From Sporohalobacter salinus (lineage in GTDB: Bacteria; Bacillota; Halanaerobiia; Halobacteroidales; Acetohalobiaceae), in NCBI RefSeq assembly GCF_016908635.1, contig NZ_JAFBEG010000007.1:1-64000 (forward strand): a stretch of 64,000 bases of DNA, read 5' to 3'. The notes under the pieces were generated by a model. It saw nothing but the letters and a program-made list of their open reading frames with translations. It was not told the DNA's origin and did no database searches. Positions within the stretch are counted from its first letter, which is position 1. The number at the start of each line of letters is the position of its first letter. The position numbers were made by a program, and so were the translations under genes. This document shows, piece by piece, positions 54,169-63,816 of the stretch.

Positions 54169-54197
54169 TTGACAACAGAACACCTCTATATTATAAT
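54169..54197 (+). promoter_or_regulatory. Promoter of yceD-rpmF
   Basis: TTGACA (54169-54174), 17-base spacer, TATAAT (54192-54197). The start codon follows only 28 bases later. Confidence 0.85.
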
Positions 54198-54224
54198 TAA
54201 TATGGTAAACATGAGGTGAAATAT

Positions 54225-54710
54225 ATGAAAATTAATGTAGATGATATTAAAGAAGAGATTGGAGCATTCAAAGAATTAAGTTTCAAGGAAGAGATTGAAG
54301 ACATTGAATTTCAGGGGCGGGATATTAAAGTAGTTAAACCGGCTAAAATGGATTTTCAAGTATTTACTACCGATGAATCTTTTTTAGTAACTGGAAGTAT
54401 TAATTTAGAATTGAATGTAGCTTGTAGTAGATGTCTAGAAAGATTTAATTTGCCATTAACTATTCAAATAGAAGAAGAAGTGGATAAGGAAGAAGTTGAA
54501 TTAATCGATAATCAAACTATAATTGATATTACAAAAGAGATCGATGATAATATTATGTTAGCAATTCCAATGCAACCAGTTTGTGATGAAGACTGTTCTG
54601 GTCTTTGTCCAAATTGTGGTCAGAATTTAAATGAAGCAGATTGTGACTGCTTTATGCATACTGTTGATCCGAGATTAGCTAAATTAGAAAAATTACTGGA
54701 TAAGGAGTAA
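54225..54710 (+). CDS. yceD: YceD family protein (DUF177)
   Basis: 161 residues from ATG at 54225, 6 bases after GAGGTG; a GTG inside that site is not a good start. The conserved DUF177 core has [14 protein letters not shown] with CxxC, and a second cysteine cluster [20 protein letters not shown] near the C-terminus, likely a zinc site. YceD is almost always directly upstream of rpmF. In plants and E. coli it is linked to 23S rRNA accumulation. It is co-transcribed with rpmF. Confidence 0.93.
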   Translation: MKINVDDIKEEIGAFKELSFKEEIEDIEFQGRDIKVVKPAKMDFQVFTTDESFLVTGSINLELNVACSRCLERFNLPLTIQIEEEVDKEEVELIDNQTIIDITKEIDDNIMLAIPMQPVCDEDCSGLCPNCGQNLNEADCDCFMHTVDPRLAKLEKLLDKE

Positions 54711-54751
54711 GTTTTATAGGCAGTTGTAATGATTTAAAGGAGGTGTTAGGA

Positions 54752-54919
54752 GTGGCAGTACCTAAGCAACGAACTTCAAAAAGTAGAAAAAGAAAAAGAA
54801 GAACTCACTGGAAGTTGAATGCACCTAACTTGGTAGAATGCTCTCAATGTGGTGAATTTAAGTTATCCCATAGGGTTTGTGGTGAATGTGGATATTATAA
54901 TGGACGACCTGTTAAGTAA
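54752..54919 (+). CDS. rpmF: Ribosomal protein L32
   Basis: 55 residues, GTG start behind AAAGGAGGTG. The sequence [20 protein letters not shown] is the hallmark N-terminus of L32. Four cysteines (ECSQC and VCGEC) form a zinc ribbon, the C+ form of the protein. It is part of the large ribosomal subunit. It sits between yceD and the fatty acid genes as in most Firmicutes, and is followed by a terminator. Confidence 0.96.
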   Translation: MAVPKQRTSKSRKRKRRTHWKLNAPNLVECSQCGEFKLSHRVCGECGYYNGRPVK

Positions 54920-54933
54920 ATAGATTTGATTTT

Positions 54934-54973
54934 TAAAGGTTCAGGGGATCGTCTCCTGGACCTTTAATTTTTT
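54934..54973 (+). terminator. Terminator after rpmF
   Basis: AAAGGTTCAGGGGA pairs with TCTCCTGGACCTTT around TCG, followed by AATTTTTT. Confidence 0.88.
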
Positions 54974-54981
54974 AAATTTAC

Positions 54982-55010
54982 TTGCATCTTAATTAAGTTT
55001 AATATATAAT
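54982..55010 (+). promoter_or_regulatory. Promoter of the fapR-plsX-fab operon
   Basis: TTGCAT (54982-54987), 17-base spacer, TATAAT (55005-55010), just upstream of the FapR operator. Confidence 0.8.
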
Positions 55011-55024
55011 ATCAACAGTGAAAA

Positions 55025-55042
55025 TTAGTAGCAGGTCTTAAT
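55025..55042 (+). promoter_or_regulatory. FapR operator
   Basis: TTAGTAGCAGGTCTTAAT matches the Bacillus FapR consensus TTAGTACCTAGTCTTAAT at 15 of 18 positions. It lies 15 bases after the -10 box, a position that would block transcription. Confidence 0.85.
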
Positions 55043-55069
55043 ACTAGCTATAAACTAGGTGTGATAATT

Positions 55070-55666
55070 ATGGAAAAAAAACTGTCTAAAGTAGAAAGAC
55101 AGGAAGCCTTAAAAGAAAAAATAAAAGAGAATCCCTTTTTAATTGATCGTGAATTGGCTGATATGTTTGGGGTAAGTATCCAAACGATTCGTTTAGATAG
55201 ATTGGAACTTAATATTCCAGAGGTTAGAAAGCGAGTTAGGAATTTAGCTAAAGAATCTTATCCTAAAGTCAAATCTGTTAGTAATTCTGAAATTATAGGA
55301 GAATTAATAGATATTGAATTAAATAAATTCGGTGTATCTATTTTAGAAACAGATGAAGATATGGGATTAACCAATAGTAAGATTATTAGAGGGCATCATA
55401 TATTTGCTCAGGCTAATTCTTTAGCAGTGGCTATTATCGATACTGATTTGGCTTTGACTGGTTTAACAAAGACTAAATTTGAACGTCCAGTTCATGTCGG
55501 GGAGAGATTGATTGCTGAAGCAGAAGTACAGAGTAAAAAAGATGATAAATTTGAGATTGGCGTAATGACCAAGGTAAAACAAGAACGTGTCTTTAATGGA
55601 AAATTTATTATCTTTTCCGGTGAGCAATTAAACGGGGAGGTAAAAAAGCGTGCAGATAGCTGTTGA
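55070..55666 (+). CDS. fapR: Fatty acid and phospholipid repressor FapR
   Basis: 198 residues from ATG at 55070 (AGGTGTG upstream). An N-terminal helix-turn-helix (about 15-60: LADMFGVSIQTIRLDRLEL) precedes a hot-dog domain (about 75-195) with GHHIFAQANSLAVAI and FERPVHVGERLIAEAEV. Malonyl-CoA bound in the hot-dog domain releases FapR from DNA, turning on lipid synthesis. An operator stands before its own gene, so it is autoregulated and controls the downstream plsX-fab genes. It overlaps plsX by 17 bases. Confidence 0.94.
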   Translation: MEKKLSKVERQEALKEKIKENPFLIDRELADMFGVSIQTIRLDRLELNIPEVRKRVRNLAKESYPKVKSVSNSEIIGELIDIELNKFGVSILETDEDMGLTNSKIIRGHHIFAQANSLAVAIIDTDLALTGLTKTKFERPVHVGERLIAEAEVQSKKDDKFEIGVMTKVKQERVFNGKFIIFSGEQLNGEVKKRADSC

Positions 55667-56657
55667 TGTAATGGGGGGAGATTATGCTCCCGATGAGATT
55701 ATTAAAGGAGCAGTTGAATCTATTTCAGAGATAGAAGGTAAGATTTTATTAGTAGGGCCTAAAGAAGTAATTGAAAAAAAATTAAGGAATTATAATTATA
55801 ATTTAAATAAATTAGAGATTATAGATGCACCTGATGTGATTGAGATGGGGGAGACTCCTGCCAAAGCTGTAAGACAGAAGAAAGATTCTTCTATTTCTGT
55901 TGGTGTTAAATTAATGCGAAATGGAAAAGCTGATGCTTTGGTTTCAGCAGGAAGTACAGGTGCTGTAATGGCAGCATCACTTTTGAAATTAGGTAGGATT
56001 AAAGGGGTTAAACGGCCTGCAATTGCGACTGTGATGCCTGCTTTAGAAGGAGAAACTTTGGTTTTAGATGTAGGTGCTAATGTTGATTCTACTCCGGAGA
56101 ATATGGTTCAATATGCTTTGATGGGAAATATATATGCTGAACAGATACTTCATAAATCTAATCCCCAAATTGGTTTATTAAGTATTGGAGAAGAAGCTAA
56201 AAAAGGTAATGAATTAACAAAAGAAACTCATAAATTACTTAAAAACCTTGATATTAATTTTATTGGGAATGTAGAAGGAAGAGATATATTTACTACAACT
56301 TGTGATGTGGTAGTTTGTGATGGGTTTGTAGGTAATACTATTCTAAAAACAGCAGAAGGACTGGGAAAGACAGTTTTTGAAATGATGAAAAAAGAATTAA
56401 ATAGGAGTTTTATTAATAAATTAGGGGCCTGGTTTATGGAGTCTAGTTTAAAACAGTTAAAGAAGAAGATGGATTATGCTGAGTATGGCGGAGCTCCTTT
56501 ATTGGGAGTTAATGGAGTAGTAATCATTGGTCATGGTAGTTCTAAAAATAAAGCAATTAAAAATGCTATTGATGTAGCTTGTGAATCAGTTAAAGGGCAG
56601 GTATTAGATCAGATTAAGGAAAATATCAACGAAAGGACTGATAGAGCTGATGGATAG
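55650..56657 (+). CDS. plsX: Phosphate acyltransferase PlsX
   Basis: 335 residues, GTG start behind GGGGAGG. Motifs IAVDVMGGDYAPDEIIKGAV at the N-terminus, ALVSAGSTGAVMAASL, VLDVGANVDSTPENMVQYA and GGAPLLGVNGVVIIGHGSS are diagnostic. The enzyme converts acyl-ACP to acyl phosphate for PlsY, the first step of phospholipid synthesis. It overlaps fapR upstream and fabH downstream by 8 bases. Confidence 0.96.
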   Translation: MQIAVDVMGGDYAPDEIIKGAVESISEIEGKILLVGPKEVIEKKLRNYNYNLNKLEIIDAPDVIEMGETPAKAVRQKKDSSISVGVKLMRNGKADALVSAGSTGAVMAASLLKLGRIKGVKRPAIATVMPALEGETLVLDVGANVDSTPENMVQYALMGNIYAEQILHKSNPQIGLLSIGEEAKKGNELTKETHKLLKNLDINFIGNVEGRDIFTTTCDVVVCDGFVGNTILKTAEGLGKTVFEMMKKELNRSFINKLGAWFMESSLKQLKKKMDYAEYGGAPLLGVNGVVIIGHGSSKNKAIKNAIDVACESVKGQVLDQIKENINERTDRADG

Positions 56658-57642
56658 CGAACTGAGAAAAGCAGGAGTTACCGGAGTTGGTTCTTATGTT
56701 CCAGAAAAGGTAGTAACAAATTATGACTTAGAAGATATAGTCGATACTAGTGATGAGTGGATTAGATCTAGAACAGGGATAGAAGAACGGAGAATTGCTA
56801 AAGAAGACGCTACTACCTCTGATTTGGCTTATAAGGCAGCAGAGTCTGCTTTAAATGATGCTGATCTATCTCCGGAAGAGTTAGATTTAATCTTAGTAGC
56901 AACTGTAACTCCTGATATGATGTTTCCATCTACAGGTTGTTTATTACAGGACAGATTAGGTGCTACAAATGCAGCTGCTTTTGATTTGGAAGCTGGCTGT
57001 TCAGGCTTTGTATATAGTATTTCAGTAGCTACTCAATTTGTCAGGACCGGAGCTTATGATAATGTATTAGTTATTGGTGCAGAAACATTGTCTAAGATTA
57101 TAAATTGGGAAGATAGAAATACTTGTGTATTATTTGGTGATGGTGCTGGTGCTGCAGTAGTGCAGCCAGTAGAATCTGGAGGTGTTTTATCTACAGTTTT
57201 AGGGGCTGATGGTTCAGGTGGTGAATTATTAAAGATGCCTGCTGGAGGTTCAAAACGACCAGCTTCTTTAGAAACTGTTAAAGAAAATTTACATTATATC
57301 CATATGGAAGGTAATTCTGTTTTTAAGTTTGCTGTTCGAGCAATGGGAAAAGGAGCAATGAAAGCATTGGAAAAAGCAGATTTAGAAAAGAAGGATGTAG
57401 ACTTTTTAATTCCTCATCAGGCTAATATTAGAATTATAGATGGTGCTGCTAAACGTTTGAACCTTGATAATGATGATGTGTTTGTTAATCTTGATAAGTA
57501 TGGTAATACTTCGGCTGCTTCTATTCCGATAGCATTGGCTGAGGCTGCCGAAGCAGGTAGGATTAATAGTGGTGATAATGTAGTAATAGTTGGATTTGGA
57601 GCCGGTCTTACCTGGGCAGCAAGTGTTATAGAATGGTCATAA
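56650..57642 (+). CDS. fabH: 3-oxoacyl-ACP synthase III (FabH)
   Basis: 330 residues. The catalytic triad is Cys117 in LEAGCSGFVYS, His in IPHQANIRII and Asn in YGNTSAASIPIAL. It condenses acetyl-CoA (or a branched acyl-CoA) with malonyl-ACP to start fatty acid chains. ATG overlaps the plsX end. Full length and all motifs intact. Confidence 0.96.
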   Translation: MDSELRKAGVTGVGSYVPEKVVTNYDLEDIVDTSDEWIRSRTGIEERRIAKEDATTSDLAYKAAESALNDADLSPEELDLILVATVTPDMMFPSTGCLLQDRLGATNAAAFDLEAGCSGFVYSISVATQFVRTGAYDNVLVIGAETLSKIINWEDRNTCVLFGDGAGAAVVQPVESGGVLSTVLGADGSGGELLKMPAGGSKRPASLETVKENLHYIHMEGNSVFKFAVRAMGKGAMKALEKADLEKKDVDFLIPHQANIRIIDGAAKRLNLDNDDVFVNLDKYGNTSAASIPIALAEAAEAGRINSGDNVVIVGFGAGLTWAASVIEWS

Positions 57643-57653
57643 GGAGGAATAAT

Positions 57654-58601
57654 ATGTTAAAGACGGAATTGTGTGAACTATTAGGGATAGAATATCCTAT
57701 TATTCAAGGAGGCATGGCTTGGATTGCTACTGGAGAGTTAGCGGCTGCTGTTTCAAATGCTGGTGGCCTAGGAGTTATAGGTGCCGGTCATGCTCCAGCT
57801 GAAGTAGTAAGATCAGAGATAAAGAAAGCAAAAGAATTGACGAATAAGCCTTATGGAGTTAATGTGATGTTGCTTTCGCCGCATGTAGAAGAAGTTATTG
57901 AAGTTGTTTATGAGGAAGAAGTACCAGTAATTACAACTGGCGCTGGTAGCCCTGGTAAGTATATTGATAAATTAAAGGAAGTAGGGACTAAGATTATACC
58001 AGTAGTACCTTCGGTAGCATTAGCTAAACGAATAGCTAGATTAGAAGTAGATGCTATTATTGCTGAAGGAACTGAATCGGGAGGACATGTTGGGAATTTA
58101 ACTACAATGGCTTTAGTTCCTCAGATAGTAGATGCTATAGATTTACCGGTAATTGCAGCTGGAGGAATTGCTGATGGGCGTGGTTTATCTGCAGTTTTGG
58201 CTTTAGGAGCAATAGGCGTTCAGGTTGGTACTCGATTTGTTTGCGCTGAGGAATGTACGGTTCATCCTAATTATAAAGAAGCAATTATTAAGGCTAAAGA
58301 TCGTGATGCAGTAGTAACAGCTAGATCTACAGGACACCCGGTGCGGAATCTTAAGAATAAACTAACTCGCCAGATGGATAAACTAGAGAGTAATGGAGCT
58401 AGTAAAGAAAAATTAGAAGAATTAGGTGTTGGTAGATTGCAGCATGCTGCTGAAGAAGGAGATGTAAAAGAAGGAAGTGTTATGGCTGGTCAAATAGCTG
58501 GAATGGTTGAACAAGAACAGCCAGCAGCTGATATTATTCAAGAATTTATTCAACAGGCTGAGGGAGTGTTAAAGGAAAATATAGAATTAATAGGCGAGTA
58601 A
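57654..58601 (+). CDS. fabK: Enoyl-ACP reductase II (FabK)
   Basis: 315 residues from ATG at 57654, 7 bases after AAGGAGG. FMN-binding TIM barrel of the FabK/nitronate monooxygenase family: PIIQGGMAWIATGELAAAVS, VNVMLLSPHVEEVIEVV, EGTESGGHVGNLTTMALVPQ, VIAAGGIADGRGL and GVQVGTRFVCAEECTVHPNY. It carries out the last reduction of each elongation cycle with NAD(P)H. The location between fabH and fabD strongly supports the FabK assignment over nitronate monooxygenase. A second family member lies after acpP. Confidence 0.93.
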   Translation: MLKTELCELLGIEYPIIQGGMAWIATGELAAAVSNAGGLGVIGAGHAPAEVVRSEIKKAKELTNKPYGVNVMLLSPHVEEVIEVVYEEEVPVITTGAGSPGKYIDKLKEVGTKIIPVVPSVALAKRIARLEVDAIIAEGTESGGHVGNLTTMALVPQIVDAIDLPVIAAGGIADGRGLSAVLALGAIGVQVGTRFVCAEECTVHPNYKEAIIKAKDRDAVVTARSTGHPVRNLKNKLTRQMDKLESNGASKEKLEELGVGRLQHAAEEGDVKEGSVMAGQIAGMVEQEQPAADIIQEFIQQAEGVLKENIELIGE

Positions 58602-58621
58602 CTGTAATAAGGAGGATTAAA

Positions 58622-59554
58622 ATGTCAGAAAGAACTGCATTTCTCTTTCCAGGACAGGGTGCTCAAAAAGTAGGTATGGGAGCTGAATTAGTTAAGAATT
58701 ATTCAATAGCTAAAGATATATTTCAGGCGGCTGATGAAGCTTTAGGTTTTGAAATATCAAAGTTATGTTTTGAAGGACCGGCTGATAAATTGAAGCGGAC
58801 CGAGAATACACAGCCTGCTATTTTGACTATGAGCATAGCAGCTTATGAAATTTTGAAAAAGAAAGGGATTCAACCTGATATGGTAGCTGGTCATAGTCTT
58901 GGAGAATATTCTGCTTTAGTAGCAGCTGGAGCATTGGATTTCAAATCAGCAGTTAAATTAGTTCATAAGCGAGGTCAATTTATGGAAGAAGCAGTTCCAG
59001 CAGGTAAAGGAGCTATGGGAGCTGTTATTGGTTTAAAAAGAGATGGAGTAGAAGAAGTTGTAAAAGAAGGAAGTCAATTTGGTACAGTAGAACTTGCTAA
59101 TTATAATACTCCGATTCAGACAGTAATTTCTGGGAGTAAAGAAGCAGTAGAAAAGACACTTGAATTGGCTGAAGATGCTGGAGCTAAAAAAACAGTCTTA
59201 CTTAATGTGAGTGGCCCTTTTCATTCTAGTTTAATGAAACCAGCAAGTGAAAGATTGGCGGCTGAATTAGAAAAAGTGGAAATTTCACAGCCAGATTTAC
59301 CGATAATCGCTAATGTAACGGCTGATTATGTTGAGACTTCCGATGAGATTAAAAAAGCACTTATTGATCAGCTCAGTGGTTCAGTCTATTGGGTAGATAC
59401 TATTAAACAGATGATAAATGATAACGTTAATAAAGTTATTGAAGTAGGGCCCGGTAGGACATTGAAAGGTTTTATGAGACGAATTGATCGCAGTATTGAA
59501 GCTTTAAATGTACGTGATTTATCATCTTTAGATAGAATATTACAGAAATTATAA
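58622..59554 (+). CDS. fabD: Malonyl-CoA:ACP transacylase (FabD)
   Basis: 310 residues. FLFPGQGAQKVGMG opens the chain; the nucleophile is Ser92 in AGHSLGEYSALVAAG; His is in VSGPFHSSLM. It transfers malonyl groups from CoA to ACP. ATG behind AAGGAGG, 20 bases after fabK. Normal length. Confidence 0.96.
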   Translation: MSERTAFLFPGQGAQKVGMGAELVKNYSIAKDIFQAADEALGFEISKLCFEGPADKLKRTENTQPAILTMSIAAYEILKKKGIQPDMVAGHSLGEYSALVAAGALDFKSAVKLVHKRGQFMEEAVPAGKGAMGAVIGLKRDGVEEVVKEGSQFGTVELANYNTPIQTVISGSKEAVEKTLELAEDAGAKKTVLLNVSGPFHSSLMKPASERLAAELEKVEISQPDLPIIANVTADYVETSDEIKKALIDQLSGSVYWVDTIKQMINDNVNKVIEVGPGRTLKGFMRRIDRSIEALNVRDLSSLDRILQKL

Positions 59555-59609
59555 AAATTAGTATAAATTATATTGAGCTTAATGATACTAGGTAAAGGAA
59601 GGTGAGAAG

Positions 59610-60359
59610 ATGGAGTTAGCAGATAAAGTGGCAGTAGTAACCGGGAGTTCTCGAGGAATTGGAAGAGCGATTGCTTTAGCTTTAGCTAAGAAAGGGGCCT
59701 CTATAGCGGTAAATTATCCTGTTGAAGCAGAAAAGGAAGATGCCCAAGAAGTTGTTGAGGAGATAGAAGATTTAGGTCAAAAGGCTATTAAAGTTGAAGC
59801 TGATGTTACTGAATTAGAGGAAGTAAAAGAGATGATGAAGCAGGTTAAAGGTGAATTTGGTTCTATAGATATTTTAGTTAATAATGCTGGTATAACTAAT
59901 GACAACCTTTTACTTAGGATGAAAGAAGAAGAGTGGGACTCTGTAATTGATGTTAACTTAAAGGGAGTCTTTAATTGTACAAAAGCAGTGACTAAAATAA
60001 TGATGAAGCAGCGGAGCGGTAAGATTATCAATATTGCTTCCGTAGTAGGATTAATGGGAAATGCCGGTCAGGCAAATTATTCTGCTTCTAAAGCCGGAGT
60101 CATTGGGTTTACTAAATCAACAGCAAAAGAATTGTCTAGTCGAGGTATAACAGTTAATGCTATTGCTCCAGGATTTATTCAATCTAAGATGACTGATGAA
60201 TTATCGGAAGAAGTAAAAGAGAAGATGTTAGAAGCTATACCATTAGATGAATTTGGTAAGCCAGAAGATGTAGCTAATGCAGCATCTTTTTTAGCTACTA
60301 AAGAAGCAGATTATATTACTGGTCAGGTTATTAATGTTGATGGTGGAATGGTAATGTAA
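59610..60359 (+). CDS. fabG: 3-oxoacyl-ACP reductase (FabG)
   Basis: 249 residues, short-chain dehydrogenase. NADP-binding [14 protein letters not shown], structural NNAG in [12 protein letters not shown], catalytic Ser in [20 protein letters not shown] with the YxxxK (YSASK) motif, and VDGGMVM at the end. It reduces 3-oxoacyl-ACP with NADPH. ATG behind AAGGAAGGTGAG. Followed by a 140-base gap holding a hairpin before acpP. Confidence 0.96.
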   Translation: MELADKVAVVTGSSRGIGRAIALALAKKGASIAVNYPVEAEKEDAQEVVEEIEDLGQKAIKVEADVTELEEVKEMMKQVKGEFGSIDILVNNAGITNDNLLLRMKEEEWDSVIDVNLKGVFNCTKAVTKIMMKQRSGKIINIASVVGLMGNAGQANYSASKAGVIGFTKSTAKELSSRGITVNAIAPGFIQSKMTDELSEEVKEKMLEAIPLDEFGKPEDVANAASFLATKEADYITGQVINVDGGMVM

Positions 60360-60425
60360 GAGAATTCAAAGCAAATTTACCTGTGTATAGATTCATTATT
60401 TTAACAGGAAGAATAGATTTTGGTT

Positions 60426-60459
60426 TGTAAACAGCGATGAAGTTTTATTACTGTTTACA
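60426..60459 (+). other. Hairpin in the fabG-acpP gap
   Basis: TGTAAACAG pairs perfectly with CTGTTTACA across a 16-base loop, upstream of the acpP ribosome binding site. There is no T-run, so it is more likely a processing or mRNA stability element than a terminator. Confidence 0.5.
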
Positions 60460-60502
60460 GATATTAGTTTTATAGTAATACTTGAAAGGAGGTGAAGTGG
60501 AG

Positions 60503-60733
60503 ATGTCAGTTTTAGATGAAGTTAAAGAGATTGTTGTAGAAGAGTTAGCTGTTGAGCCAGAAGAAGTAACAGAAACTGCTTCTTTCATTGATGACTTAGG
60601 AGCAGATTCTTTAGATATTGTGGAGTTAGTTATGGCTTTTGAAGAGGAATTTGAGATTGAAATTCCTGATGAAGATGCAGAAGATATTGGAACAGTAGAG
60701 GATGCTGTTGAATATATTGAAAGCCATGCTTAA
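60503..60733 (+). CDS. acpP: Acyl carrier protein
   Basis: 76 residues from ATG at 60503, 9 bases after AAAGGAGGTG; an upstream in-frame start lies at that site and is unlikely. The phosphopantetheine attachment Ser36 is in [12 protein letters not shown]. Very acidic, four-helix ACP fold, full length. It carries the growing acyl chain. Hairpins stand on both sides of the gene, which may let it be expressed above its operon neighbours. Confidence 0.97.
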   Translation: MSVLDEVKEIVVEELAVEPEEVTETASFIDDLGADSLDIVELVMAFEEEFEIEIPDEDAEDIGTVEDAVEYIESHA

Positions 60734-60755
60734 TAATTATTTACATAGAAGGAGA

Positions 60756-60787
60756 GTCTCTTGAGGGACTTTCCTTCTCAAATATAT
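60756..60787 (+). other. Hairpin after acpP
   Basis: AGAAGGAGAGTC pairs with GACTTTCCTTCT allowing wobble pairs. There is little T-run after it, so it is at best a weak terminator or a 3'-end protecting structure. Confidence 0.5.
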
Positions 60788-60836
60788 TGTATAAAGAAGA
60801 TTATTTTATTTAATAAGCATTTCTGGAGGGATTAGC

Positions 60837-61811
60837 TTGGATTTACCACGATTGAAAATAGGAGACTTAGTAGCTGAAATTCCAATTGTACAGGGAGGAA
60901 TGGCTGTTAAAGTATCAACAGCTCCTTTGGCAGCGGCAGTAGCTAATGAAGGAGGGATTGGCTTAATAGCTGGTTCCGGCATTTCGACTAATGAACTGAA
61001 AGCTGAAATTAGGCGGGCTAAGGAGTTGACAGAAGGGATTTTAGGCGTTAATATTATGGTGGCTGCCAGTGAATTTAAAGAACTGGTGCAGGGTTCTATT
61101 GCAGAAGGAATTGATTTGATTGTAGCTGGAGCAGGATTTTCTAGAGATTTATTTGATATGGGAAAAGAGAGTGATGTAGAGATTGTTCCTATTGTTTCTT
61201 CGGCTCGATTGGCTAAGATTTCAGAGAAATTAGGTGCTTCAGCTGTAGTGGTTGAAGGGAAAGAAGCCGGGGGGCATTTGGGTACTGATCGTCCAATGAA
61301 GGATATATTAGAGGAAGTTAATGATGAAGTAGAGATTCCAATAATTGCTGCTGGTGGTATCATTGATGGAGCTGATATTGCTGAGACTTTACAGCTAGGT
61401 GCAGATGGCGTGCAGATGGGTTCTCGTTTTGTTGCTACTGAAGAATGTGAGGTTGATGATAAATTTAAACAGTTATATATGGATGCAGAACCTGAAGATA
61501 GTGTTATGATTAAGAGCCCAGTAGGATTACCAGGCAGGGCTTTACGTAATAAATTTTATGAGCGTTTAGGATCAGGGGAAGTAAAGACAGGGGCAGAGTG
61601 TGACTATATTTGCTTAAAAGATTGTTCACGTGTTTATTGTATTATTAAGTCTTTAATTAGAGCTAAAGAAGGAGATATGGCTAATGGTTTAGTTTTTGCC
61701 GGAGAAGAAACGCACAGAATTAATGATATTCTATCGGTTAAAGAGGTTATTAATAATTTAGTTGATAAAGCAAAAAGTTTATTAGATCAGGAGGAATCTA
61801 TAAATGAGTAA
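60837..61811 (+). CDS. FabK-like / nitronate monooxygenase family flavoprotein
   Basis: 324 residues, TTG start behind GGAGGG. Same FMN-barrel family as Fab[50 protein letters not shown] and [18 protein letters not shown]. It differs in its C-terminal part, with a cysteine-rich segment [15 protein letters not shown] that FabK lacks. It sits between acpP and fabF in the fatty acid operon and overlaps fabF by 8 bases. It may be a second enoyl-ACP reductase, a related lipid oxidoreductase, or a nitronate monooxygenase. The exact activity is not settled by sequence. Confidence 0.8.
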   Translation: MDLPRLKIGDLVAEIPIVQGGMAVKVSTAPLAAAVANEGGIGLIAGSGISTNELKAEIRRAKELTEGILGVNIMVAASEFKELVQGSIAEGIDLIVAGAGFSRDLFDMGKESDVEIVPIVSSARLAKISEKLGASAVVVEGKEAGGHLGTDRPMKDILEEVNDEVEIPIIAAGGIIDGADIAETLQLGADGVQMGSRFVATEECEVDDKFKQLYMDAEPEDSVMIKSPVGLPGRALRNKFYERLGSGEVKTGAECDYICLKDCSRVYCIIKSLIRAKEGDMANGLVFAGEETHRINDILSVKEVINNLVDKAKSLLDQEESINE

Positions 61812-63045
61812 TCGGGTTGTAGTAACAGGGATGGGAGTCATTTCTCCTGTAGGTATTGGGTTAAAAGACTTTTGGTCAGCATTGGTAGCAGGAGAATCAG
61901 GAATAGATAAAGTTACAAACTTTGATGTAACTGAAATTGATTCTAAAATCGGCGGTGAAGTAAAAGATTTTAATGTGAAAGATTATATGAGTCGAAAAGA
62001 TGCTAAACGAATGGATAAATTTGCTCAGTATGCTGTAGCAGCAGCAAAGTTAGCTGTAGAGGATTCAGATTTAGAAATTAATGATAGTAATGCTGAAGAT
62101 GTAGGTGTTTTAGTCGGTAGTGGAATTGGAGGAATGGAGACGTTTGAAAATCAAACTAAACGGCTAATTGAACGCGGACCAGGTCGAATTAGTCCTTTCT
62201 TCATTCCTAAGATGATATCTAATATGGCTGCTGGTCAGGTTTCGATTCAGTTAGGTGCTAAAGGTCCAAATGCAACTACTGTTTCAGCTTGTGCTTCAGC
62301 GACTCATGCTATTGGTGATGCTTTGGATATTATTCGTCGTGGAGATGCTGATGTTATGGTTACTGGCGGTTCAGAAGCAGCAATTACAGAACTATCTTAT
62401 GCAGGATTCTGTTCTATGAAAGCTTTATCTACTAGAAATGATGAACCTGAAAAGGCTAGTAGACCATTTGATGATGAGCGGGATGGTTTTGTAATGGGAG
62501 AAGGTTCTGGAATTTTGATTTTGGAAAGTTTGGAAAGTGCTCTTGAACGCGGAGCCAAAATTTATGGCGAAGTAATAGGATATGGCATGTCTGGTGATGC
62601 ATATCATGTTACAGCACCTGATCCTGAAGGTGATGGGGCAGCTAGATCTATGCAGATGGCTATTGATAATTCTGGTTTAGATATTGAGGAAATAGATTAT
62701 ATTAATGCTCATGGTACATCTACACCTCCGAATGATAAATTGGAGACGAAGGCTATAAAAAATGTATTCGGGGATTTAGCTTATGATTTAGCAGTTAGCT
62801 CTACTAAATCAATGACTGGACATTTATTAGGAGCCGCTGGCGGTATTGAGGCTATTGCCTCGTTAATGGCAATTGATAATGGAGTGATTCCACCAACGAT
62901 TAATTATGAACATGAAGACCCGGAATGTGATTTAAATTATGTGCCTAATAAAGCAAAAGAGTTAGATGTAAATGTTGCATTATCTAATTCTTTAGGTTTT
63001 GGCGGACATAATGCTACATTAATATTTACTAAGTATCAACAATAA
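61804..63045 (+). CDS. fabF: 3-oxoacyl-ACP synthase II (FabF)
   Basis: 413 residues. Cys163 in [16 protein letters not shown], His in [12 protein letters not shown] and His in [13 protein letters not shown] form the Cys-His-His active site; [14 protein letters not shown] closes the chain. It elongates acyl-ACP with malonyl-ACP. ATG behind AGGAGG, translationally overlapping the preceding flavoprotein gene. Normal length. Confidence 0.97.
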   Translation: MSNRVVVTGMGVISPVGIGLKDFWSALVAGESGIDKVTNFDVTEIDSKIGGEVKDFNVKDYMSRKDAKRMDKFAQYAVAAAKLAVEDSDLEINDSNAEDVGVLVGSGIGGMETFENQTKRLIERGPGRISPFFIPKMISNMAAGQVSIQLGAKGPNATTVSACASATHAIGDALDIIRRGDADVMVTGGSEAAITELSYAGFCSMKALSTRNDEPEKASRPFDDERDGFVMGEGSGILILESLESALERGAKIYGEVIGYGMSGDAYHVTAPDPEGDGAARSMQMAIDNSGLDIEEIDYINAHGTSTPPNDKLETKAIKNVFGDLAYDLAVSSTKSMTGHLLGAAGGIEAIASLMAIDNGVIPPTINYEHEDPECDLNYVPNKAKELDVNVALSNSLGFGGHNATLIFTKYQQ

Positions 63046-63063
63046 TTTAAGGTTGTGAGAAGT

Positions 63064-63768
63064 ATGATTACTGCTGAATATGAAAAAAAACTTGAAGAAC
63101 TACAGAGTGAGATAGAAGTTTATTTTACTGATTTGAACTTACTTCAAAGGGCATTAACACATAAGTCCTATGCTAATGAAAATAGAGACTTAAATTTAAA
63201 GGATAATGAACGGCTTGAATTTTTGGGCGATTCAGTATTGGATATTATAGTTAGCGAATATATGTTCAATAGATATCCTAACTATCCTGAAGGAAAATTG
63301 GCTAAAATGAGGGCTTCCGTAGTTAGTGCCCCAACATTAGCTGATAAAGCAAAGAAATTGAATTTAGGTAAGTACCTATTATTAGGTCGCGGTGAAGAAA
63401 TGACTGGAGGCCGCAAAAGAAGTTCAATTTTAGCTGATGCTTTTGAAGCTTTAGTTGGTAGTATTTATTTAGATCAAAATTTGGAGACAGCTCGAGGTTT
63501 TATTATGAAATTAATGAAGACTGATATTGAAAATGCAGAAGCCGGTGAACATATTCGGGATTACAAAACTACTTTGCAGGAAATAATTCAGAAAAAATCT
63601 AATTCTCGTCCTGAATATAATGTAATTGAAGAGAAAGGACCTGATCATAGTAAAGAATTTACTGTACAGGTTAAGTTTGATAATCGTTCTTTAGGAAAGG
63701 GAACTGGTTCTAGTAAAAAAGAAGCTCAACAACAGGCTGCAAAAAATGCTTTACAGAAATTACAGTAG
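63064..63768 (+). CDS. rnc: Ribonuclease III
   Basis: 234 residues from ATG at 63064; a GTG three codons upstream is possible but crowds the AAGG site. The catalytic domain has NERLEFLGDSVLDIIVSEYM and the second acidic motif DAFEALVGSIYLD. A C-terminal double-stranded RNA-binding domain (about 160-232) ends with GTGSSKKEAQQQAAKNALQK. It cleaves double-stranded RNA in rRNA and mRNA processing. The fab-acpP-fabF-rnc order is common in bacteria. Confidence 0.95.
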   Translation: MITAEYEKKLEELQSEIEVYFTDLNLLQRALTHKSYANENRDLNLKDNERLEFLGDSVLDIIVSEYMFNRYPNYPEGKLAKMRASVVSAPTLADKAKKLNLGKYLLLGRGEEMTGGRKRSSILADAFEALVGSIYLDQNLETARGFIMKLMKTDIENAEAGEHIRDYKTTLQEIIQKKSNSRPEYNVIEEKGPDHSKEFTVQVKFDNRSLGKGTGSSKKEAQQQAAKNALQKLQ

Positions 63769-63802
63769 CTCGTAGTTAGTAAGCGGGCTACTTTTAATTT
63801 TT
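63765..63802 (+). terminator. Terminator overlapping the rnc stop
   Basis: GTAGCTCG pairs with CGGGCTAC (one G-T wobble), followed by TTTTAATTTTT. The stem begins within the last codons of rnc. Confidence 0.7.
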
Positions 63803-63816
63803 ATAAGGAGGTAATT

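Noticed and set aside
60806-61363. 185-codon minus-strand open frame opposite the second FabK-like gene
   Set aside because: It is a shadow of a strongly supported gene; its composition reflects the opposite strand codons.
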